A stretch of 11,057 bases of DNA from Candidatus Methanoplasma sp. (GTDB lineage Archaea > Thermoplasmatota > Thermoplasmata > Methanomassiliicoccales > Methanomethylophilaceae): positions 1 to 11,057 of the forward strand of contig JAIRQG010000079.1 of assembly GCA_031256615.1 (NCBI GenBank), in the 5' to 3' direction. The notes under the pieces were generated by a model, which made no database searches, was not told the origin of the DNA, and saw only the letters and a program-made list of their open reading frames with translations. Shown piece after piece: positions 5,649 through 11,057 of this stretch. Position numbers and translations under genes: made by a program. How positions within the stretch are numbered: the stretch's first letter is position 1; each line of letters opens with the position of its first letter.

Positions 5649-6661
5649 TTCGCTGCCTCGTTGGTTGCGCGCACGAACATTTCCATTCTGCGCATGGCGT
5701 CTCCGCTGTCAATGATTTCCTGTGCCGTGCGGACGCACTCCCTCATCGTAACATTGCTCTCGGCCATGTATAGGCAGCATGCGGAATTCAGCACGACCGT
5801 GTCCCGCTTCGGCCCCTTCTCGCCGGACAGTATGCGCCGCGCGATCTCCGCATTCTCTGCGGGGCCTCCTCCGGTAAGGTCAGAAGGGGCGCAGCGCTGC
5901 AGACCGAATTGCTCAGGAGTTATGAAGTAACTGTTGAGGATCCCGTAGGCAACCTCGCAGATCGTGGATGTTCCCGTCAGCGTGATCTCGTCAAGCCCGT
6001 CGTGCCCGTGCACCACCATCGCGCGTTTCACGCCGAGGTTGCTCAGCACTCTTGCCAGCGGTTCCACCAGATTCTCATCGTACACTCCGAGAAGCTGCAT
6101 ATTTGCGCCTGCCGGGTTCGCCAAGGTCCCCACGATGTTGAACAGCGTACGCACGCCGAGCTGTTTGCGGACATGCGCCACATGTTTCATTGCCGAGTGG
6201 TAGACCTGCGAATGCATGAAGCACATCCCTGTTTCATTGAGGACGCGCTCGCTCTGCTCTGCCGTCAGGTAAATATTCGCACCCAGCGCCTCAAGCACAT
6301 CCGCGCTCCCGCATTTGCTTGATACGCTGCGGTTCCCGTGCTTCGCAACGGGTACTCCGCCGGCCGCCACAACAAAGGCCGATATTGTGGATATGTTGAA
6401 GGTATACTGCTCATCGCCGCCCGTCCCTACGATATCCATCACATCTGTCTTCGGGTGCAGTTTCACGCTCTTCTCGCGCATGACCTCCGCGCAGGCGGTT
6501 ATCTCATCGATCGTTTCTCCCTTGAGCCTCATCGCTGCAAGGAAAGCGCCCATTTGGGAATCCGTAGCCTTGCCTTCCATCATCTGCATCATCACTGCTT
6601 TTGTGTCATCGAGGGTCAGATGGCTTCCCATCAGTATGCTGTGGATAGCGCGCTCAATCAT
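5645..6661 (-). CDS. trpD: Anthranilate phosphoribosyltransferase
   Basis: A 338-residue class III/IV-type phosphoribosyltransferase that transfers phosphoribose from PRPP to anthranilate. The PRPP-binding GTGGD (79-83) and NIST (89-92) are present, as is the KHGNRSVSSKCGSAD loop (107-121). Later come HSAMKHVAHVRKQLGVRT, RTLFNIVGTLANPA (usually ..G-P-L-x-N-P, here G-T-L-A-N-P) and VHGHDGLDE. The N-terminal helical domain is complete, and there is no TrpG fusion. The start is backed by a strong GGAGG eight bases before the ATG. It overlaps the trpG stop by 8 bases and trpC by 4. Confidence 0.97.
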   Translation of the reverse strand: MIERAIHSILMGSHLTLDDTKAVMMQMMEGKATDSQMGAFLAAMRLKGETIDEITACAEVMREKSVKLHPKTDVMDIVGTGGDEQYTFNISTISAFVVAAGGVPVAKHGNRSVSSKCGSADVLEALGANIYLTAEQSERVLNETGMCFMHSQVYHSAMKHVAHVRKQLGVRTLFNIVGTLANPAGANMQLLGVYDENLVEPLARVLSNLGVKRAMVVHGHDGLDEITLTGTSTICEVAYGILNSYFITPEQFGLQRCAPSDLTGGGPAENAEIARRILSGEKGPKRDTVVLNSACCLYMAESNVTMRECVRTAQEIIDSGDAMRRMEMFVRATNEAAK

Positions 6662-7238
6662 GGATGCCGCCTCCTATCCTTAAGAAATTCTCAATGATCT
6701 TCGCACCGTCCGGCGTCAGGATGGATTCGGGGTGGAACTGCAGTCCGAACACATCATGGTCGCGGTGCTTTACGCCCATGACCTCGCCGTCATCCGTTTC
6801 CGCGATCACCAGCAGCTCATCGGGGAGCGTGGAACGCTCTGCCGCAAGGGAGTGGTAGCGCCCTGCCTCGAGAAGCGGCGGAAGACGGCGGAAGACGGGG
6901 TTCCCGTTGGCTATGTGTATCTTGCTCTTCTTTCCGTGCATGAGGGCCTTTGCATACGTGATCTCCGCGCCGAAGACCTCGCATACCGCCTGATGTCCTA
7001 GACATATCCCCAGAAGGGGGATCTTTCCGGCAAAAGCGAGTATCGCCTCTTCGCATATTCCGGCATCCTTCGGCCTCCCGGGGCCGGGAGAGATCATTAT
7101 GTGCGAGGGGGCGAGTGATTCTATCTCCTCTATGCTGATCATGTCATTGTATGCGATCATGATGTCTTTCACAAAGGTGCCCGCGGCCTGATACAGATTG
7201 TAAGTGAAACTATCATAATTATCGATTATCAGCAGCAT
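6654..7238 (-). CDS. trpG: Anthranilate synthase, glutamine amidotransferase subunit
   Basis: A 194-residue class I glutamine amidotransferase supplying ammonia to TrpE. The triad is C79 in LGICLGHQ, H169 and E171 in FHPES. PGPGRP (51-56) forms the oxyanion-loop region, and the N terminus IIDNYDSFTYNL is the family signature. The start at 7238 is chosen because it places that signature at residue 3, forms a TAATG overlap with the trpE stop, and follows GGAGGGG at proper spacing. A longer frame back to 7397 only adds arginine-rich out-of-frame trpE sequence. The homologous PabA (folate) cannot be excluded by sequence alone, but its place inside the trp operon makes TrpG the clear choice. Confidence 0.95.
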   Translation of the reverse strand: MLLIIDNYDSFTYNLYQAAGTFVKDIMIAYNDMISIEEIESLAPSHIMISPGPGRPKDAGICEEAILAFAGKIPLLGICLGHQAVCEVFGAEITYAKALMHGKKSKIHIANGNPVFRRLPPLLEAGRYHSLAAERSTLPDELLVIAETDDGEVMGVKHRDHDVFGLQFHPESILTPDGAKIIENFLRIGGGIHD

Positions 7239-8695
7239 TAGGGATCCCCTCCGCATTCCAGTGCTTTCATTACAGCCTGCGCTTTGCTGCGCGTTTCCAT
7301 GTATTCTTTTTCCGGCACGCTGTCCGCGACGATCCCCGCGCCTGTCTGAACATATACGCTGCCTCCTTTCAGAACGGCCATGCGGATGCCTATGCACATA
7401 TCCATGTTCCCGGCAAAATCAATATATCCTATTGCGCCGCCGTACACGCCGCGCTTTATACCTTCGGCTTCGTCGATGATCTCGCAGGCACGTTTCTTTG
7501 GCGCGCCTGAGAGTGTTCCCGCCGGAAGGGTTGCCATGATCACATCGAGTGCATCCGCACCTTCGCGGAGCGCTCCCGTAACGTGAGAGGAGATATGGCT
7601 TACGTGCGAGAATCTTTTTATTTGTCTGTGGTCGCATACTTTCACGCTTCCGAACCTGCTTATCTTTCCGACATCGTTTCGCGCAAGATCGACCAGCATG
7701 TCATGCTCGGCGAGTTCCTTTTCATCCTGCAGCAGCGCTTTTATCAACGCTGCATCCTCTTCTTCGGTTTCTCCGCGATGACATGTGCCAGCAAGAGGGA
7801 ATGAGCTCACTTCCCCGTCCCGCAGGGCAGCGAGGGTCTCCGGGGAGGAACATGCTATCTCCATATCGTCCAGGCGCATGTATACCATGTAAGGCGACGG
7901 GTTGATCGTGCGCAGGGTCCGGTACACATTCAGGAGACTGCCGCTGAAAGGCGCCCTGAAACGGTTGGAAACAACCGCTTGGAAGATATCCCCCTCATAG
8001 ATGTGCGATTTTATTTTCGACACCATTCCGGTAAAATCATCTTTTGTGAGATGCGGAGTGAACTCGCCGCAGGAAGAGGGTTCTTCAGCGGGCGGCGGCC
8101 CGGCAAGGATCATCCTTTCCATGTCTTTGAGTTCCTCAATGGCTTTGATGTAGCCGTTCTCGATGTTCTCCGACGGAACGTTGACGATTATGTATATCTT
8201 CTGTTTGAAATGATCGAAAGCTATCACTTTATCGATGAGCATCATATGGAAGTCCCTGAATCCCTCATCGTTCCGTGCGTGCAGCGTCAGCCCCGGTATG
8301 CAGTGCCGCACGAAATCATATGTGAAATATCCAACGAACCCCCCTGTGAACGGCGGCAGGCCGGGGTTGCGTGCGCTCCTGTACTTGGCAATGAATTCCC
8401 TCATGACCTCTGTGGCGCAGCGCTTCTCTTCCGTTTCAGCGGCTCCGTTCTTGATGGTGACCGAACCGCCTGTGCCGTAGATATTCGTTACAGGTTTGTA
8501 ACCCAGGAAAGTATAGCGCCCCCAGCCGTTTCCCCCATTCACGCTCTCCAGGATGAAACAGGACCCGCTCTGCCCCTTAATGTTCCTGAGAACCTCTATC
8601 GGCGTTTTTTGGTCGGAGAATATCTCCAGAGCTATCGGCACCAGCGTGCAGCCGTGCGATAGCTTTTTTGCGTCTTCCAAAGAGGGTATGATCAT
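7238..8695 (-). CDS. trpE: Anthranilate synthase component I
   Basis: A 485-residue chorismate-utilising enzyme that forms anthranilate with ammonia from TrpG, the committed step of the pathway. The N-terminal tryptophan-binding part has ILES at 48-51 (family LLES) and NPSPYM at 265-270, so feedback inhibition by tryptophan is probably kept. Catalytic-domain motifs are SSPE (283-286), EHDMLVDLARND (330-341), SHVSHI (363-368), GTLSGAPK (393-400), YGGAIGY, DMCIGIR and QTGAGIVADS. The motif usually A-G-T-R-x-R-G reads AGTCHRG (302-308). It is the first gene of the operon. A GAGG (8704-8707, minus) eight bases before the ATG supports this start, and a 16-codon ORF overlaps it. Confidence 0.96.
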   Translation of the reverse strand: MIIPSLEDAKKLSHGCTLVPIALEIFSDQKTPIEVLRNIKGQSGSCFILESVNGGNGWGRYTFLGYKPVTNIYGTGGSVTIKNGAAETEEKRCATEVMREFIAKYRSARNPGLPPFTGGFVGYFTYDFVRHCIPGLTLHARNDEGFRDFHMMLIDKVIAFDHFKQKIYIIVNVPSENIENGYIKAIEELKDMERMILAGPPPAEEPSSCGEFTPHLTKDDFTGMVSKIKSHIYEGDIFQAVVSNRFRAPFSGSLLNVYRTLRTINPSPYMVYMRLDDMEIACSSPETLAALRDGEVSSFPLAGTCHRGETEEEDAALIKALLQDEKELAEHDMLVDLARNDVGKISRFGSVKVCDHRQIKRFSHVSHISSHVTGALREGADALDVIMATLPAGTLSGAPKKRACEIIDEAEGIKRGVYGGAIGYIDFAGNMDMCIGIRMAVLKGGSVYVQTGAGIVADSVPEKEYMETRSKAQAVMKALECGGDP

Positions 8696-8742
8696 AGTAA
8701 TATCCTCTTGCCGGAAGTGCTGCCGTTCTGATATGTTTCCAT
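8692..8742 (-). CDS. 16-codon upstream ORF overlapping the trpE start
   Basis: METYQNGSTSGKRILL followed by TGA, which shares ATGA with the trpE start codon, the same junction type used at trpD/trpC and trpC/trpF. It contains the trpE ribosome-binding sequence. There is no clear Shine-Dalgarno before its own ATG and no tryptophan codon, so it is not a classical attenuator leader peptide. It may be a coupling ORF or chance. Confidence 0.25.
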   Translation of the reverse strand: METYQNGSTSGKRILL

Positions 8743-8748
8743 TGTGGC

Positions 8749-8796
8749 CTATATTCTGGGGGGTGCCGTTGTCCTGACGCTTACATTTATCGCCAT
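8749..8796 (-). CDS. 15-codon ORF in the trp leader
   Basis: MAINVSVRTTAPPRI followed by TAG, six bases before the next small ORF. Its ATG lies about 27 bases downstream of the TATA-like AATTAAATAG, so if that promoter is used it would be the leaderless first ORF of the trp mRNA. No tryptophan codon and no recognisable peptide family. Expression is unproven. Confidence 0.2.
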   Translation of the reverse strand: MAINVSVRTTAPPRI

Positions 8797-8816
8797 AGTT
8801 GAACCATAATAAACAT

Positions 8817-8830
8817 CTATTTAATTATTA
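8817..8830 (-). promoter_or_regulatory. TATA-like element, probable trp operon promoter
   Basis: The minus strand reads TAATAATTAAATAG. Start of transcription would be near 8796-8800, giving about a 100-base leader before trpE. A competing TATA candidate (GTATATAAT) lies inside the palindrome at 8846-8866 and would give a leader of about 125 bases. Sequence cannot decide between them. Confidence 0.4.
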
Positions 8831-8866
8831 GTACATTAGTGTATAATTATATACATTGTATATAAT
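8830..8866. promoter_or_regulatory. Palindrome and TGTACA-like hexamer array, putative trp operator
   Basis: ATTATATAC (8846-8854) and GTATATAAT (8858-8866) are perfect 9-bp inverted arms around ATT. The same stretch holds four one-mismatch versions of TGTACA or its complement: AGTACA 8830-8835, TGTATA 8840-8845, TATACA 8850-8855 and TGTATA 8857-8862. The first three start exactly 10 bp apart. TGTACA is the TRP-box sequence bound by the tryptophan-sensing repressor TrpY in Methanothermobacter. The palindrome also contains TATA-like sequence, so binding could block TBP. One more TGTATA is at 8886-8891. The DNA is very AT-rich, so chance matches are possible. Confidence 0.45.
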
Positions 8867-8917
8867 GAAATATCCGATGAAATACTGTATATGATCCAAT
8901 AACGCCTTATATCATGT

Positions 8918-8954
8918 AAAAAAGGAAAAGATGGGTTGCCCTGGGAGAAGGGCA
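8918..8954 (-). terminator. Hairpin plus T tract ending the ankyrin transcript
   Basis: On the minus strand the stem TGCCCT/AGGGCA (8949-8954 with 8937-8942) has a 6-base loop and is followed by a T-rich run (CTTTTCC then six T, 8930-8918). It lies about 50 bases after the ankyrin gene stop and before the trp promoter. It should separate the two minus-strand transcripts. Confidence 0.6.
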
Positions 8955-8989
8955 CAGCATCATTTTTCGCAGCTCAGCTTTCAGAGCCT

Positions 8990-9005
8990 GGGTTCGGCCA
9001 AACCC
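8990..9005 (-). repeat. Small hairpin directly after the ankyrin stop codon
   Basis: GGGTT (8990-8994) pairs with AACCC (9001-9005), abutting the TAA at 9006-9008. It may protect the mRNA 3' end or pause polymerase ahead of the main terminator. No T tract follows directly. Confidence 0.3.
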
Positions 9006-9974
9006 TTAATTTACTGCCCCTGCCGTTATCAGTTGTTCAACGATCTCCGTGAAACCTTTCTCGGATGCATAGTGTATTGCGCTGTGTGCCAGATTGTCTA
9101 CAGCGTTGACATCCGCGCCTTTTTCGATGAGCAGGGCGGAGAAGTCATTCTGTCCGCGCAATGCTGCCACTATAAGAGGGGATTCGCCGGCCTCGTTCTG
9201 AAAGTTAATATCCGCACCTCTCTCCAACAGTGCCTGACCAATGAATTTATTGCCTTCCGCCGCCGCATAATGAAGAGGGGTGTTGCCGTTCAGCAACCTC
9301 AGGTTCGCATCTGCCCCCGCATCGAGAAGTATGCGTGCGATGTGCAGGTTTGCACGCATCACGGCCAAGACCAGCGGAGATTCGCCGAAGTCGTTGACGG
9401 CATTTGTATCGGTACCCGACCTCAGCATAGCGATCACTACTTCGCTCTGGCCGTTGTGGACGGCCTGATGCAGTGCCGTATTGCCTGAGGAGTCCTTGCT
9501 GTCGCCGGCGTTGCCCAGCATCGGTATTATGTCGCGCAGACCCTTTGCGGTGGCGTAGTCCATTGCGGTATGTCCTTCATTGCTCTTGATCGTTATATCG
9601 GCACCCTGCAGGATAAGGTATTTGGCCGCCTCAGTGCGGCTCTGCTGAAGGGTGTATATCAACGGAGTTTTTCCATACTTGTCCTTGGCGTTGATATCTG
9701 CGCCGGCATCGATGAGAAGTTTCATTATCTCTTTGTTGCCGCTCTTTGAGACCGCATGCAGAGGAGTTATGCTTTCATTATCTGCAAGCGTGATGTCCGC
9801 ACCGTTGTCTATCAGGATCTCCACTATGTCTCTGGCACCTTTCATGGAGGCGTAAAACAGTGCAGTGCATCCCATCTGATCGCGCTTGTTATAATCGATC
9901 CCGCCTTTTTTCACAAATGCCTCTACTATTCCCTTCTGCCCGTTCTTGCAGGCATTCAAAAAAACATTGTCCAT
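9006..9974 (-). CDS. Ankyrin-repeat protein (10 repeats)
   Basis: A 322-residue protein made almost wholly of about ten ankyrin repeats of about 33 residues. The signature G-x-T-P/A-L-H-x-A and L-L-x-x-G-A-D-x-N recurs, for example ITPLHAVSKSGNKEIMKLLI and NTPLHYAAAEGNKFIGQALL. Repeat 5 is shortened and degenerate after TAMDYATAKG. No signal peptide, membrane segment or enzymatic domain, so it is presumably a cytosolic protein-binding scaffold whose partner cannot be predicted. I chose the ATG at 9974 because GGGAG sits about six bases before it. An in-frame ATG at 9989 overlaps the upstream gene's stop as ATGA but lacks a Shine-Dalgarno and would add five residues. It is co-directional with, and probably co-transcribed with, the upstream ankyrin gene. 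Confidence 0.85.
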   Translation of the reverse strand: MDNVFLNACKNGQKGIVEAFVKKGGIDYNKRDQMGCTALFYASMKGARDIVEILIDNGADITLADNESITPLHAVSKSGNKEIMKLLIDAGADINAKDKYGKTPLIYTLQQSRTEAAKYLILQGADITIKSNEGHTAMDYATAKGLRDIIPMLGNAGDSKDSSGNTALHQAVHNGQSEVVIAMLRSGTDTNAVNDFGESPLVLAVMRANLHIARILLDAGADANLRLLNGNTPLHYAAAEGNKFIGQALLERGADINFQNEAGESPLIVAALRGQNDFSALLIEKGADVNAVDNLAHSAIHYASEKGFTEIVEQLITAGAVN

Positions 9975-9985
9975 GTTTATCTCCC

Positions 9986-11050
9986 TCATATTTTGCTCAA
10001 AAGAAGTTTGACCAGTGGCTCGTTGTTTCGTTCCGTGGCGATATCTAATGCTGTCTTTCTTAAATTATTTACTGCTCTTGCGTCCGCGCCGAATTCCAAA
10101 AGCATGTCGCATAGCGATTTAGCAGCGGACCTCTCTGAATTGTTTGCTGCATAGTGCAAAGCGGTGTTCCCATTATTGTCCTTGGCGGACGCATCTGCGC
10201 CCCTTTCCAGCATTTCTATCTGGAAATTCTCCACCACTTCGAAATCGCTGCTACAGACGTGCATCAGTGCCGTCTCGCCGAAACGGTTTGCGATATTGAG
10301 ATCCGGTTTGCGCCTGAGCAGCTCCGCAATGACCTCGCCCTTCACGCTGTGGTTATTTATTTTCCAGTTGCAGCGCGTTTTGCATGCGAGGATGAGCAAG
10401 GTGTCGCCTTCGCCGTTCACTGTTTCATCAACATTCAGTCCCGAATTTATCATGGCGCCATATATCTTGCTGATAAGTTTATTTTTGAATGAATCTTCAT
10501 CGAAATTCCTTTTGATATCTCTGGAAAACAAGTATGTTATCGCAACCCTTCCGTACAGATCTTTGAACGCTGGATCCGCCCCGCATGAGAGCAGCGCTTC
10601 CGCTGCATTGCACTTAAAGCATTCGACCGCGACGCCCAGCGGGGTGAGTCCGCCTGAATCAAGTTCTTTCCCTTCCTTCAGGCCGTTTATGTCCGCGCCC
10701 ATTCCCGCTATTGCTTTGATCGCTTCCGCATCGTCTTTCTCAGCCGCCTGATGCAGGGTCATGCCGCCTGCTGTCAGTACCTGTTCTTCGTTGTCGCCGG
10801 TCAGAGTGCCGGAAAGGAATGCGGCGATCTTCTTCGCACCGGAACGGACAGCGATATCCAATGCCGAATTGCCGCCCTCGTCTTTTTCGTCGCTATCCAC
10901 GCCGCCGTCTGCAAATGCTTTGACAGTGAGGAAGTAAGCCTCTACCAGCTCTTTTGATTTTTCATATTCCTTACGGACCTTCGGAGGATAACACGAACTG
11001 TCTTTCAGATAGCGTTCTCTGTCCACTTCATTGCTCATCATTTTACTCAT
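9986..11050 (-). CDS. Ankyrin-repeat protein, irregular repeats, start near window edge
   Basis: At least 354 residues. A charged, lysine/glutamate-rich N terminus (about 1-60) is followed by about seven ankyrin units with irregular insertions. Clear ones include MTLHQAAEKDDAEAIKAIAG, LTPLGVAVECFKCNAAEALL, ETALMHVCSSDFEVVENF, NTALHYAANNSERSAAKSLC and KTALDIATERNNEPLVKLLL. Between about residues 160 and 260 the spacing is stretched by insertions (near SFKNKLISKIYGAMINSGLN and CNWKINNHSVKG). No signal peptide or transmembrane segment. It overlaps or abuts the downstream ankyrin gene, suggesting an operon of paralogues. The ATG at 11050 is the first in view, but the frame is open to the window edge seven bases away. 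M4 or M5 are alternative starts, so the N terminus is uncertain. Confidence 0.8.
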   Translation of the reverse strand: MSKMMSNEVDRERYLKDSSCYPPKVRKEYEKSKELVEAYFLTVKAFADGGVDSDEKDEGGNSALDIAVRSGAKKIAAFLSGTLTGDNEEQVLTAGGMTLHQAAEKDDAEAIKAIAGMGADINGLKEGKELDSGGLTPLGVAVECFKCNAAEALLSCGADPAFKDLYGRVAITYLFSRDIKRNFDEDSFKNKLISKIYGAMINSGLNVDETVNGEGDTLLILACKTRCNWKINNHSVKGEVIAELLRRKPDLNIANRFGETALMHVCSSDFEVVENFQIEMLERGADASAKDNNGNTALHYAANNSERSAAKSLCDMLLEFGADARAVNNLRKTALDIATERNNEPLVKLLLSKI

Positions 11051-11057
11051 TCTGTTG

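Noticed and set aside
7239-7397. N-terminal extension of trpG to an upstream ATG
   Set aside because: The extra 53 residues are arginine-rich sequence read out of frame within the trpE 3' end; the family N terminus, ribosome site and TAATG junction fix the start at 7238.
7979-8662. 227-codon ORF antisense to trpE
   Set aside because: Shadow of trpE on the opposite strand; no family motifs or start signals.
8692-8830. Classical tryptophan attenuator
   Set aside because: No Trp codons in the short leader ORFs and no terminator hairpin with T tract before trpE.
1-11057. CRISPR array, insertion sequence or integrase
   Set aside because: No regularly spaced direct repeats, no transposase or integrase motifs, and no paired terminal inverted repeats were seen.

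Overview
The window looks like archaeal chromosome, most likely a euryarchaeon of the Thermoplasmata (Methanomassiliicoccales-like). This is inferred from gene style, not from a database match. The evidence is a tRNA gene without encoded CCA, a fused AbrB-PhoU regulator of the archaeal type, TATA-like elements at archaeal distances (one consistent with a leaderless mRNA), T-run terminators, and a complete unfused trp operon with tight start/stop overlaps. The finer taxonomic placement is only moderately certain.

Layout. 1-120: a tRNA-Pro(UGG) gene with its TATA box. 120-1246: about 1.1 kb with no credible protein gene. It is mostly AT-rich but holds two GC-rich blocks (355-446 and about 513-923) full of perfect complementary segments. 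These are the best candidates here for something undescribed: one or two structured non-coding RNAs that I could not assign to a known family. 1247-2236 (+): a 329-residue AbrB-PhoU regulator, preceded by a long inverted repeat. 2249-2274: a strong hairpin between the convergent regulator and trp operon.

8695 down to 2331 (-): a seven-gene tryptophan operon in the order trpE-G-D-C-F-B-A, with junctions of 1, 8, 4, 4, 0 and 8 nt overlap. It encodes every enzyme from chorismate to tryptophan. Anthranilate synthase (TrpE/TrpG) makes anthranilate, TrpD adds the phosphoribosyl group, TrpF isomerises, TrpC closes the indole ring, and TrpA/TrpB finish the synthesis. The upstream region (8696-8900) contains an AT-rich palindrome and several TGTACA-like hexamers, plus two very short ORFs, the second overlapping the trpE start codon.

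9006-11050 (-): two adjacent ankyrin-repeat genes, transcribed in the same direction as trp but separated from it by a hairpin and T-tract terminator. The upstream one runs to within 7 bases of the window edge and may start outside it.

The main points for follow-up are the unassigned structured RNA region, the putative trp operator and leader, an apparent C12-A23 mismatch in the tRNA D-stem, and a Glu in place of the usual catalytic Asp in TrpA.
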